From positions 13,262,865 through 13,326,864 of the forward strand of contig OZ026626.1 in NCBI GenBank assembly GCA_964020975.1: a stretch of DNA of 64,000 nucleotides. The letters run 5' to 3'. The stretch comes from Hermodice carunculata. Lineage: Eukaryota > Annelida > Polychaeta > Eunicida > Amphinomidae. Numbering within the stretch: the stretch's first letter is position 1; the number at the start of each line of letters is the position of its first letter. A program made the position numbers and the translations under genes. Below, in pieces: positions 26,346-39,922 of this stretch. Below the pieces are notes generated by a model. That model did not search any database and was not told where the DNA came from. It saw nothing but the letters and a program-made list of their open reading frames with translations.

Positions 26346-26819
26346 GGAAAACTTACATGAAGAACATCACCATGGATTGTGCTTATTTTTATGAATGAAT
26401 TAATATGCTTTAAGTTCGCTGCATATGATATATTCAGCTTTCAATATCTTATGATATTGGACAGTACTATTTCTCCACATGTTGATATTTGCTTTTTTCA
26501 GTTACATAATGAAATTCAAGCAACTATAGGAATGTGTTTGTGCTGTGAATCAAGAATCAGTTTCAACATATTTCTTTGTTTTGGCAATGTTATTGTTTCA
26601 TTATTGTTGTTAGCTAAACATGAGAAAAACCACGCCTTATGGCGCCAAAACTCTCCGCTCATGATGCTTGTGTCTTTTTAAGATCCTTGCTGCTCATTCT
26701 ACGTCAGAATATTTAATTTCCAGGAGTTGATCATTCTTATTTGAAATTTTCTTTAAATTTTACTATATCAGTTCAAAATGCAACGTATGGCTGACAAGCA
26801 AAATGACTAAGCCTATTTG

Positions 26820-26822
<3 letters not shown>

Positions 26823-26856
<34 letters not shown>

Positions 26857-26888
26857 GCACGTACGCACACACACACACACACACACAC
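26823..26888. repeat. (CA)n microsatellite
   Basis: A CA tract with a GCAC/GTAC interruption in its middle. Confidence 0.97.
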
Positions 26889-28294
<1,406 letters not shown>

Positions 28295-28429
28295 GCCAAC
28301 GCATGTGCAACGATGTACATATCTTTAATACCATGCATGCATGATACGGAGCGGAGTGCATATGCTCCAAAGTAACAATAAGCGGCTGTGTTACCTTCAG
28401 GTACTGATACAAGTCAAGTTGCACCTGTC

Positions 28430-29370
28430 TTTAATTTAATATATGTGTGAGAAGGTATAGGCTATATTTGCTATACTGTCAGGTTGTGCCACTTTGTGGC
28501 CTATAAAAAGAGGCCAAGGCCAATGTGAAACATTTCCCATACCCACCATAGGATGCACTATGATATAAATTCTATCATTCTACCTTATGTGGTTCATTAG
28601 ATATTGGGCCATATGGACCTCTCACGTCTGGGAGTCATATGGCCGTGAAAAGAGGTTGAGGTCAGCATGAAGCTACACTGCACATCCCATGCACAAGAAA
28701 CAGCTATGTTAAAAAATTAATCATCGTATCTGATACAGTTCATTATATATTGGGCTGAATGGTGTAACAGATAGGCAAATGGACATGACCGATACGTCTC
28801 AGAACACAAATGTCTCCAAACAAAATTCTTCACTGTGCCACTTAATTGTAAAAATGTACTTAAGCTGTAAATCCTGTAGGCTTCTTCTTTCACTGAATGT
28901 ATGACAATGACTAGGGAGGACTAGATGAATGCGATTATGAGATGTTATCATTATGAACAACCTATGACTTAAGATTTTAGACTGACTTAAGAATTTGTTA
29001 TTTGGGCCTAAGCGTACCTTATTGCCCAAACTCCTATCCTTATCATTAGCAGTGCTGGTCAATATCATTTAAACACATTACGTATCGTTTAGGCACGTTC
29101 TAACCAGATCACGTGAAGACCTTTTGTATTTTCTTTGTATGTATATATCCTCTGGCCTCTGAAACCATGTTTGTATTTGGACATTCTATAGCCTTTACTG
29201 ATGAATTTCGTCACTAATATTTTCACATACTGAATGAAATGCTGTGCAGGTATTGTGTTTCTCCCACTGTAAAATATTTTTGTTATGTATTTCCTACCAA
29301 CTATATAATGGAGGAAGAGCGTTGTTGTAATGTTCCAGATCCACAATGTCACAAAAACGATACAGGCATA
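28430..29370 (-). repeat. Dispersed repeat copy 1 (3' part of an RT-bearing element)
   Basis: This stretch aligns, in the same orientation, with 33900-34800. Shared landmarks include GATATTGGGCC, ATATGG, AAAGAGGT and ATGAAGCTACACTGCA (28668-28683 and 34139-34154), and GGCTTCTTCTT near 28.88 and 34.34 kb. Identity looks like roughly three quarters with small indels. The minus-strand reading continues from the reverse transcriptase remnant at 29.5-30.13 kb: a frame at 29.09-29.46 kb contains ILVTKFISKGYRMSKYKHGF, plausible for the C-terminal tail of that protein. The orientation of the element is therefore minus. Confidence 0.65.
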
Positions 29371-29596
29371 CTTTCTTCTTTTGCTGTCAGCCCAGCTGAC
29401 TAACAAGTTAGAAATTAAAAAAAAAATGGCTGGCCTACCATGCCTCATTTTTCTGCGTGGCACAAGTTATACCTTTTGAGTTATACGTAATCAGGCCTAT
29501 ATATTTTGGAAAAAATATATTTTTATTTAGTTATTTTGAATATTTGGAAGATTAAGAAGTACCAGTTTAAAACCAGTATTTGCCTTTTATGGGTGA

Positions 29597-30130
29597 CTAC
29601 TTGTCTCGAGTCAGGAGTGAAATTTGCTTCTTCACATTGGCATTGAATGCTGTATGTGGAGGTTTTGGTAATTCTCGAATCTCTGCTTTTTTACTGTATT
29701 TAGCGTAGTTGTCAGTCTGGTTTTGACATTTAAGACCTTGGACTGTTTCTTTTCTCTGAAATGTATCAATCCGAAGATATGGAAAAGTTGCCTGTGTGTT
29801 CCTATCATTATTTTTTTCGTGCTTGAGGGTCAGATCTTTAGGATAAATATTTTTCCAGTTCATCTTGATTTTATCCTTTCTGTTTAAAGTACATAGGTCA
29901 TGGATGAACCTTCGTTTCTATTGATATTTCTGGCTGTATTGCGATTTGTTTTGCAAATTCTGCCATTTAATTATATTCTTAGTAATGTAATGAGCTAGAT
30001 CGGTTCCCACGGACATGTCTACTGTGTCTTGGTAACTATGATTTCCTTAAAAAACATTAAACGTTATCTATGATGTGTTTTTGTCATCTGGATATGTACG
30101 TTTTTGCTGTATGTTTTCTTTTTATTTGGT
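29597..30130 (-). pseudogene. Reverse transcriptase remnant (GIPMGT / YIDD class)
   Basis: On the minus strand a block TVDMSVGTDLAHYI (about 30.0 kb) corresponds to the TVGIPMGT(D/N)CAPLL motif. It is followed by RFIHDLCTLNRKDKI and WKNIYPKDLTLKHEKNN (about 29.80-29.91 kb), which fit the RYIDDLLTLN....IYP.ELTLK motif. This is the catalytic YIDD block; the first Asp reads His. Such reverse transcriptases are widespread in marine invertebrate genomes; whether this one is Penelope-like or another clade cannot be settled here. Stops interrupt the frame. Confidence 0.6.
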
Positions 30131-30590
30131 CCACTGTCAAATTCAGCTTTTGTTATGGATTTCTTTTTCCAGTCATGTCATGAGTTCTCCTCTAAGGCTG
30201 CCAAGTTGACCTTAGTCTACAAAGTAAAGTTGTCAAAATTATTGATAGAATTTACTGCATTCTTCTTGTTTGGGTGCTTAACCTCAAGTGAAATATCTCT
30301 CTTGCTGTTTATATCAACATTATATCTATACCATTGTAGATCTTGAGCTTTGGGAAATAGTGGTATGTGGACTTCAAACTGATCTTACTGTTTTTGTCAA
30401 CCTATCAGGCATTTCCTTAGATAAAAATTTCTTCGCTGTAATAAAAAAAATATGCAGCCTCATTAGGTTCGATTTTCCTGCAAGATTATATACCCAATTA
30501 TTGTAGTAACACCCACTTCATATGCGTTACTTGTAAATGCGATGTCACCGCTAACTTTTACGACCTGCATTATGACAGATCTATCTTGCA

Positions 30591-30789
30591 TCTTCTTCTT
30601 CTTCTTCTTCTTCTTCTTCTTCTTCTTCTTCTTCTTCTTCTTCTTCTTCTTCTTCTTCTTCTTCTTCTTCTTCTTCTTCTTCTTCTTCTTCTTCTTCTTC
30701 TTCTTCTTCTTCTTCTTCTTCTTCTTCTTCTTCTTCTTCTTCTTCTTCTTCTTCCTTTTCTTCTTCTTCTTCTTCTTCTTCTTCTTCTT
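30591..30789. repeat. (TTC)n microsatellite, about 199 bp
   Basis: About 66 TTC/CTT units with one interruption near 30755, then a T run and (TTTG)n at about 30805-30830. Long poly-Glu and poly-Leu frames across it are artefacts. It is a homopyrimidine tract able to form triplex DNA. Confidence 0.98.
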
Positions 30790-30869
30790 TTTTTAGTTTT
30801 GTGTTTGTTTGTTTGTTTGTTTGTTTGTTTTCTGTTTTTTGATAATTTTTTGGCCTTTTTTTCATTATA

Positions 30870-31893
30870 ATTTTTTTATTGTCTTTAAATCTTGGTTTCC
30901 ATGTTCGTATTTTTTTAAACTTTTGCTTGATTCTTTGTTTTTACTTTTTTGTTGCCATTTTTAAATACATCTTTTTACTACTCTTTATCTCTTTAATGGT
31001 ACATTCACATACATATTCGATCCGACTAATTTCCAAACCCCTACTATCTGTGTGTACCCCCGTGCACAATCTGTGGCGGTAACAAGTAGGTACTTATTCT
31101 TTTCAAAATAGAATGTCTGATACAATTTCTAATCAATTGATAAATCGTGCATGGAATCTAGGAGTATCTGTAAAATTGAATGCGTTTAATGCATAACAAA
31201 TTTTGCAAATGGTCTGTCTGTAATCAAATTCCAGACATGCAACAGTCGTTTGAATATTTAATAAGCTGGGAAGTTCTGGGAATTTGTTAATTGCAATAAT
31301 GACGATTGGTTTTCAGCAAGGAGCAGCTTATGTTAATACAGAAGTAGCAGTACAAAATGCCTACAACATATCACAAATTGTTTCTGGACAATGAGAATTT
31401 TCACTGTCTGCATGAGATTTAGTCCAAATAAAATATTGACCTAGAAGGCTCTATATAGTATATGAAAACAGATTTCTTCCTGGAATCAGGGGTACGGTCT
31501 TTACACTTAAAGCTATTTTTCATAGGTTGAGAAAAGTTTCCTGCAAAAAAAGATGCATGAACTTGGTGGACACAATATGGTACCCCTTTTGCATTCAGTA
31601 AAATGGTGTTTAAATAAGCCACAGAACATAACCAAATTGGAACTAAAGAAGCGAGCACGCAGGTAGGAAAATTTAAAGAATTTGAAATTAAGGTAAGGCA
31701 ATCTGAGAGCATCTGATTGCCTCAGCTGAAAGAAAGCCCAAATTGGATAGCGCATCGCAACCAGCACCTTTTGGTGCAGCACAAAACATGTTTGGTGCAA
31801 GGATTAAAGAAAAAGAAGTTTCATTTATAAGAATATCCTAAGCCTTATAATGTGCTAGAAGAATCTGGCCTCTTCTGCCAGAAAAAAAACGTC

Positions 31894-31925
<32 letters not shown>

Positions 31926-33540
31926 GTAAAAGCAGAAAAAGTGTATTTCACACTGTCCATAGAGTAAAGTCCTGATTATGATTCACTCTAACAGACTGCT
32001 TTAAAGGTATCGGAGGCCTTCACCAATCAAGGAGAGCCGAGCCAAGGCAAACATATGCAGGAATCGCAAAAGAGAAAAAAGACCTGCTCTACAGTTGGTG
32101 TGTTCCCAAGGTAATGAAATAGCTGTGACAAGTTCAGGGAGCTTATTTACAGGAAGATAATAAGGCTGTCATACCAAAGGACTTTACAACCTGCCTGGAT
32201 GAACATAAGTTAGGTTCTGTTGCATGATGCAGCATGATTGGGTGATGAGTTGACAAATACACATTGCTTGGGAAACTGGATCAATTCAGACCAAATTTGC
32301 AAAGAAAAGAGGACTGGGAACATCTCACATTACAACAAAATGTCAGCAAAATGGTAGTCCAGTAAATGGCTTTAGTCTGGCTACATAAAAATAAAAGTAT
32401 CAGTGGTGGGCGATCTTATTGATGAGTTAAGGAATGAAGGGTTCGCAAGTGTGTCTAGTGAAAGCGTATTAGCACATGTCCCTAACAGTAAAGGTGAGAC
32501 AAATGTAGTTTTACTGACCTGAAGCTCTCTTTTGATGACACAAAGTACCATTTGATATGGGAAAAGCACCAACCACTTTTATGTGACTTCTGGACACTGT
32601 TACCCTAGCCCATAAAGTTGGGCGATGTATATTGGTGCCATCTGTATTTTGTTCCTCAAACACGTGGACCTGCCACTAAGAGCGTTAGGTAAACTCAGGG
32701 CAGGCTTTTCTGTTTATAAAGAATGGACTGGGTGGAGCTCATGTGATATATCTGATATTTATTATAGGATATGAAAGGCTGCTGCCTAAAGATAAAACAT
32801 TTAGGCCATAACTAATTTTGCCAAGCCAATAACAAAGGAATTACAGCTCACATTCATTGTTTTGGCAGAATATTGAAATATGGTGTGTTTTTTTTTTTTG
32901 GGGGGGGGGGGGAGAATTCCTGAACCATTATCCTGACCACCTAAATAGAAATATAAGGTCATATGCAGTGGTCAGTACCACACTGCCAGCAGAGAACTGA
33001 TAGTGTCGCCTGCCTGTGCACCAGATCCCTGTGCCAAATTTTGAGACACCAGTAAAATTGTAGCATGTGCAAGGAGTATGGTCTTTAAATACAAGATGGA
33101 TCAGTTAATCGGGAGCATGCCCCGATATTTCTTGTCAAAGAAAGGCAATAAACACTAAAAAATGCTTAGCCATAAAAAGCCATTACCTTTGCTATTGCCA
33201 ATTTAAGTGCGTGGAAAGGTACATTCACTGCTTATTTAGTTCTTTTACATATATATTCAGACCATATTAAAAACCATTTCAGACAAGTTTCAGGTTACCT
33301 CATTTGTTGGGTTTTCTGTTTACTCTTTGTTTTCTTGTGGAGCTAGTCTTGTGGAGTCACATAACTATGTGGTGACCAGTCATCCTTCCATATTATGACG
33401 ATGTAAAAGAATTGTTATTAAGATTCTGAATGACTGAGGGCAATGTGCATAATAGTAGACAACATTACTTTCAGTGTTGAGCCATGTAGATCTTTCCATC
33501 AAATCTATACATAAATAGACAGGCACATGTCAAAAGGCAG
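30870..33540. other. Unassigned sequence between the two repeat copies
   Basis: No protein family could be named. A (GTTTT)n tract lies at about 31.90-31.92 kb and a G run at 32900-32912. Plus-strand segments near 32.4-32.5 kb read like degraded protein (VGDLIDELRNEGFASVS) but match nothing I know. Confidence 0.4.
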
Positions 33541-33640
33541 AGCGAGAGAGAGAGAGAGAAGAGAGAGATTAAAGAGAGAAAGAGAGAGAGAGAGAGAGAT
33601 AAAAGAGAGAGAAAGAGAGAAAGAAAGAGAGAGAGAGACT
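33541..33640. repeat. Imperfect GA-rich tract
   Basis: Interrupted GA repeats, placed about 260 bp before dispersed repeat copy 2, as the perfect GA tract is placed before copy 1. Confidence 0.9.
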
Positions 33641-33899
33641 ACATGTCTACTTGAACCAAGGCCGAGAAATTGAGGTGTGGTTTCAACAGAAGACCTCAGA
33701 AGGAAGAAACCACCATCTCAGCAGTATACAGTGGGTCAACCATACACACTGTCCTAACTACATTGACCTTACTAGTGTTGGGATGTCACAATTAGCCGTT
33801 CTCTGACCTTCAGGTATAAGGAAAAACGTCAAGCTGAACAAACAAGCCACGGCGCAGAAAGAACTCTCCAGTTCATTCACTAGTGATTGTGCTCTTGCC

Positions 33900-34800
33900 T
33901 TTATTTTTTTTTACCTGTGACAAGGCACAGGCTGTATTCGCTTTACAGTGAAGTTATGCAAGTCTGTGGCGTATAAAAGAAGTCAATGGCAACCTGAAAC
34001 AACACTTACCATGCTAATCGTAGGATGCACTTTGGTATAAATTCCATCATTCTGTTTCGTGTGGTTCATTTGATATTGGGCCGTATGGACCTCCCAAAAC
34101 TTGGATTCATATGACTTTGAAAAGAGGTCAAGGTCAACATGAAGCTACACTGCATAGAAAACAGATGTTAAAAAGTTAATCATCTTATCTGAAGCACTTC
34201 ATCAGATATTGGGTTAAATGGTGCAACAAATGGGGAAAAGGATGCGACTGATGTATCTCCAAACCTCAATGTATCCACTCAAAAATCTTCACTGTGACAA
34301 CTTAATGGTAGATGTGTAATGAAGCTGTATAGCCTTTAGGCTTCTTCTTCCACTGGATATATGACAATAATTAGGAAGATTACATGAATAGGATTATGAA
34401 ATGGTATCATTATGTAAAGCCTGTGACGTATGGTTTGAGACTGACTAAAATGCATTCTAAAGCCTTAAACATACTCTATTACCCAAACCGTCACCCTTGT
34501 AATAAACAGTACTTGCCAATCTCAATTAAAATACATTACATGCCATTGAGGCGCATTGTTAACTGGGTCTCGTGAAGAGTATTCATATTTTTTGTTGTAT
34601 ACGCTCTTGTATCTGAAAGCATTTTTGTGCAGGTCTCTGTATGTGGACATTATTATAACCTTTACTGATTGAGAAATACCATATATGGCACCTCAAAGCA
34701 TACAAAACTGACTTCACTGTAATTTTTTTACCTACAATGCAGTCCTTATGTAACAGCTTCCTCCTGCATGGAACAGTAGTGTGACCAACACAAAGAAAAC
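33900..34800 (-). repeat. Dispersed repeat copy 2
   Basis: Same orientation and order of landmarks as 28430-29370. The reverse transcriptase part present beyond copy 1 is not recognisable beyond copy 2, so copy 2 appears to be a shorter piece of the same element. Confidence 0.65.
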
Positions 34801-35798
34801 TGCTCAGTCAATGGTGTAATGGGTAAAACAAGTCATTTATAGTACATGTGCATACATGTGCATGGTTGTCTAGATTCTACCACCTTAGAATCCTGGTGTC
34901 ACAGTCAGTCTAGACGGTTGCGTTGTTATAGTTGCTAATTGTAAGTAGTCCGAGTACGGTTTAAAGTTAGGGTGGCCAATATGTTGTTTGCCTTCTTTAG
35001 GAAAACTAAGTGATTCTCCTTAAAGTTAAGGTTAAGATGTAAAGACCTAAAATCCGGAAGATCTAAACCATGTTTCACAGTGAGAAAGTGAGCGGATTTC
35101 GTGAGTGAGTGTCAAATTTGTTACTCATGACGGGGGCAGAACAGTTTAGACCGAAAAAAAAAAAAAAAAGAAATCGACTTTTGGCACCATTTCGGTTCAA
35201 AATATTTGGTGTCGGTAAACGATTGCTATGAGGTTAATGCGCCTGGAAATTGTGCTTAAAGTACAAGCTTTGGCACTGGGTTATTTATGGGAGGGTGGTC
35301 CTGTTCATGAGTCATGGAGAGAAAAAATCGTGCTTTCACAGTTTACGGCCCAGAAAAGTTTACATTATTCGCATTTCATCGACCTCATGGGGAAAAAAAA
35401 ACTTAGTTTCAGTGCTCACGATATATAAAAGCGTCAACTCACAGTTCGGGATTTTTTAAAAATGCTGATTCACGTCGCAAGTAGGTGCATTTTCACGGTT
35501 CACGAGCGTTATTCTTATTACTTTCACAGGTCATGAAGAATGAAAATGTCCTATCGCAGTTCACAAAACGGCTCTGCACCATACCCCCACCAAAATCAGC
35601 GAAATAAAGTCCGCACAACTGCATACATACCTATTATTCTATTCTAGCTTGCATCTAATTAGCAGCTTCTATTGTAATTCGTATGACTAGCGATAGGCGG
35701 GCAAATGATCACTTTTAAGTTTCAAAATATCAACTGGATCTACTAAATATATCTCCTTATTTTCTCTTAATATAATCTGGCATATTTGGCCCATGTAC

Positions 35799-35803
<5 letters not shown>
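34801..35803. other. No recognised gene
   Basis: Only an A run near 35.16 kb and short frames with no family resemblance were seen. Confidence 0.5.

Positions 35804-35841
<38 letters not shown>
35804..35841. repeat. (AT)n microsatellite
   Basis: About 19 AT units. Confidence 0.98.
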
Positions 35842-35844
<3 letters not shown>

Positions 35845-36153
35845 TTTAAGTATTTTATATGGAGCTTCAAAGAGATCCAAAATCGACGGTATCAACAGCC
35901 TCAGGTATAAACTGTTAGCAACAGAGCACCATAAGTTATTTACAAACTTTGAAGTTGACATTAACTAAACAGAAGCTCAGCAGGTAAGTTTGCTCACATT
36001 TAAGTCATTTTACTGCATCCTAAGAGAACATTTGTTGATAGCACGCTTGGTTTAGGATATGATTCGAGCGCAGGAAGATGGATGACTCCACATTTTTATT
36101 TGACTGCATACAATATAACGGTGTTATATATATTTATTGTTTTGCCTTCCAAC

Positions 36154-36337
<184 letters not shown>

Positions 36338-37104
36338 TACTTAACTGTAGCATACACATGTAAAGAAACGAAAAGTTAGGCCCAGTACCACATTTTGTGT
36401 GTGCTGACAGGGAAATTTATCTGTTTAGCTCTTGGTCACGATGTCCAGCATGGACAGGTGACTTAGTCTTTTCGATATTTTTTATTCGTATATACGAATA
36501 CAGAAACCATTCTGCAGCAGCAACTCATTAGGTCCGTACTTACAGGCGTGTACATGGATGCATGCATGAGTCACAAGAGAATGATGTGAATGAAGGCTTA
36601 CCAATGATTCTGGATGCATGGATCCTGGTAGCCTGGCAACAGGATCAGGGGACACAGTTGCCTTGCAGCTTTGAAGTATAAACTTAACAAGTAAATAATA
36701 CCAAGGACTTATCTAACATCCTTGTGAAGCGGGGGAAGAGAAGTTATGTATAAGGGATCATGTGATTCGTTTAGTGTCTCTATCATATTGAAAGCCGTGT
36801 TTTTATTTTTTCATTTATTCTATGTTTCATATCAAACTCCTTTCATCTTTTTGAAATCTGCTCACCAGAGGGCACTGCAGCACTTGACTTGGGTCAAGAG
36901 CTCTCTTTAAATCGCTCAAAACATGTGTTGGTAACATGCGTAACTACAAAAATATATATGCAGTGACTTTTTAAATCAACAAGCAAATGAACAGACTAAT
37001 CTTCGTGTGAATCTCCCAGTGGAAGCAAGTTCTGGAAACAGATTCTTTTTCATACAGCCTTATAACCATTGAAACCACCACTGAAAATGGGGGGGGGGGG
37101 GGGG

Positions 37105-37460
37105 CATGCACAGGTACTTACAAAGTGGACAGACATAGATGGAAAGTTAGAAGTCTTGGACTACCTGAAGGATAAATATGAAGCAATCTCTGGCTCTATG
37201 GATTTCAAGAATGTTCAGTTTGAACAACAGAAAATAGAAATGGAGGTTATAAAGCAAGAATACAGTGATTTGAAACACAAAGTGAAGACACTATGTGTGT
37301 TAGGCTGAACAATACAGTCGCCGTAATAGCATAGAAATAGTGGGAATCCCAGAGACCACAAACGGGGACACAGAATCAATTATTGTAAATGTCGGTGAGG
37401 TCTTTGGGAAGCCCCTCCAGTCTGTTGACATTGAGGCAAGTCACAGAGTGCCTTCCAGCA
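37105..37460 (+). pseudogene. LINE ORF1 fragment (L1-type coiled coil and RRM-like start)
   Basis: After a G run (37088-37104) the plus strand encodes a coiled-coil stretch (KLEVLDYLKDKYEAIS, then EVIKQEYSDLKHKVKTL). After a frame change comes SIEIVGIPETTNGDTESI and EASHRVPSS. The pattern coiled coil, then ...GIPE.....E.....V, then ..AHR is that of L1-type ORF1 proteins. The fragment passes directly into the BEL/Pao gag-like region at about 37.46 kb. Confidence 0.55.
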
Positions 37461-39309
37461 GGGGCTCATGCGGCAATTGCTGGGGGTTCTGTCATCTCTG
37501 GGCAAGCAGGTTACGACTATGTGCTAAAAACACTCAGAGAGTTGTATGGTTCTAAACATAGAATTACTGAAGACATCGTTAGACCGCTTAGCAGGGTTAA
37601 AAATGTCAAAACTCCAAAGGAAATGCGCGCATTCAGCCATGAATTGAGAAATTCGTACCATGTTTTGGATAATATTGGATGTTTAACGGAAGTGAATGCC
37701 CAGGTTATTATCTTTGACATTGTTGCAAAGCTCCCAAATTTTGCTCAAAATCGCTGGCAGAAAAAATGTTTGAAATCAAAGCGTGAATCCGATTGTTTTC
37801 TGCAACTTAAGGATTTGGTTGCATTTGTCGAGCTGATTGCCGACGAAATGAGTGACCCGTGGTGTGGCACCGTCGCACGTGCTGAGCGATCACAACAAAA
37901 CAAAAAATCTGTGACCTCTCACCTCGCTTTTGATCAAAAGAAACATCCCCCGAGTAAAGAAAGTAAACGCAAAGGTCGAGGTCGACCCAGACAGCCTCGT
38001 GAGTCCTCGCCAGAGGGCGCTGTAGGATCCGACTGGTGCTAACACTCAGGAGTTTACCCGTACAAATGTATCATTCAAATTATGTAAACGATCACACACA
38101 GTCATGTCAATGTCCTGACTTTAAAAGTGTTAAAGTTCCTGAAAGATTGGCTTTCGTGCGCACGCACCATTTGTGTTACAATTGCCTTAGAGACACGCAT
38201 ACAGTGGCTGATTGTAAGAGTAGAAATCGGTGTTTCGTGTGCCAGAAGAAACACTCAGCATTCTTACACGTTGATGATAATTTAACAACACAAACAGCCT
38301 CGCATGCAGTCAACACTGGTGACTGTCTCATGCCTATTGTCAAGGTAAAGGTTAGCTCACCAGGGCATGGTAACACTGGAGCATGGGTTTACGCAGCCCT
38401 GGACAGCTTCTCTAGTTCTACTTTTTGTAACTCGGAAATTGTCTGAACGTCTTGGATTATCCAGCCCGGTTTGTCATTACACCTTGAAAAGAGTGCTTGG
38501 AAGTTTTCCTACGGCATCAAAACATGTTGCTATGAAGGTGTCAAATCATAACGAGTCCATGATCATGTCTGGTGTGAAAGTTGTAACTGAGATTCCCATC
38601 ACATCTCCGCCAGCATCTGCCTTTAATCAGAATGACTATACTCATTTGCGAGATCTGGACATCACACCAAATCTTGATAATGTTGAAGTTTCGCTGTTGA
38701 TTGGCCAGGATTTCTCAGATGCTTTAATACCTCTGGAAGTACACAGCGGGTCGGCGGGTCAAGCCTTTGCTACCCGATTCAAATTTGGTTGGGCGGTCAG
38801 TGGAAAGGTTCATAAAGCAAATGTATCACACACAGTCATTTGCAATTATATTTCTGCTTACACCAAGCCAGTTGATCATCTTCAACAGCCCACTGTTGAT
38901 ATTAACAGACTATGGGAAATTGAAAAGGAAGGGTTTGATCCGCTCAGTCTTTCAGTTCAAGACAAAATAGTGATTGAATTTTGGGATGCTAATTGTAAAA
39001 AGGTGAATGGTCACTATGAGTTACCGATCCCATGGATTGATCCACAGGAAGATATTCCTAATAATCATGTGGTTGCAAAAAAGTGACTAGACAATTTAGT
39101 CAAACGACTACGGCGTGAAGAACTTTACAATAGATATGATGCTGAGATATTAAAGCTTCTTGAATCTGAATATGCAGAAATAGTGCCTGATGAGGCGATG
39201 AGTGCAACCAAGCGTGTCAAGTACTTGCCCCACCACCCTGTACTGAATTCGAATAAACCCGACAATCTCCGCATTGTCTTCGATTGTGCTGCGCGACAAA
39301 AAGGACGAT

Positions 39310-39922
39310 TATGGCAAGCCAACAGGGCCATAACGCATTGGTCTTACACGTTGCCGAGCCTCCACTACGCGTAGTCGAGCCAACCAATCAGATTTCAGTC
39401 TCCATTACGCCTAGTCGAGAATGTTTTCCACTACGCGTAGTCGAGCTTCCGCTAAGCGTAGTGGAGCAACTTATGGCACCTTTTGGCTGAAGAAAAGCAA
39501 ACAAATCATTTACGTCCTTACAATCATTACTGATATTAAAACAGCCAACAGGTTTAATACAGTTTACAAGAGCATCAGTGATTGGATAGTTTGGCTACAC
39601 GCTATGGGAGGCACAGTTTCTCTACTATGCATCGCCGAGGCTCGGCGACGCGTTCTAGAAGAACATTTTCTCGGCAACGCGTAGTGGAGACTGTAATCTT
39701 ATTGGTTAGCTCGACTACGCGTTGCCGAGCCTCGACTACGTGTAGTGGAGACTGTGATCTTATTGGTTGGCTTGACTACGCGTTGCCGAGCCTCGACTAC
39801 GCGTAGTAGAGACTGCAATCTGATTGGTTTACTCGACTACGCGTTGCCTAGCCTCGACTACGTGTAGTGGAGGCTCGGCTACGCGTAAGACCTATACGTT
39901 ATGGCCCTGTTGGCTTGCCATA
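39310..39922. mobile_element. 613-bp foldback/MITE-like element with palindrome array
   Basis: The ends are inverted repeats beginning TATGGCAAGCCAACAGGGCC and extending, with a few mismatches, about 70 bp. GACGAT flanks both ends (39304-39309 and 39923-39928), a 6-bp target duplication. Inside, CTACGCGTAG-type palindromes recur on both sides, and the right side holds three tandem 61-bp units (starts 39687, 39748, 39809), each with an ATTGGTT (inverse CCAAT) box. There is no transposase, so it is nonautonomous. A 6-bp duplication does not match the common Tc1 (TA), hAT (8 bp) or Mutator (9 bp) classes. The host site is a BEL/Pao fossil, so this insertion is younger. Confidence 0.85.
39687..39869. 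repeat. Three tandem 61-bp units with CTACGCGTAG palindromes
   Basis: Unit starts at 39687, 39748 and 39809 (GAGACTG) give an exact 61-bp period. Each unit has an ATTGGTT box, a GACTACGCGTTGCC half-palindrome and a CGACTACG(C/T)GTAGT palindrome. A related inverted arrangement is found at 39355-39440 on the left side of the element. Confidence 0.9.

Noticed and set aside
30542-30870. Long poly-Phe, poly-Leu and poly-Glu open frames
   Set aside because: They are translations of the TTC microsatellite in different frames.
36020-36080. tRNA-like B box near GATTCGAGC
   Set aside because: The only A-box-like sequence is too close and no cloverleaf can be drawn.
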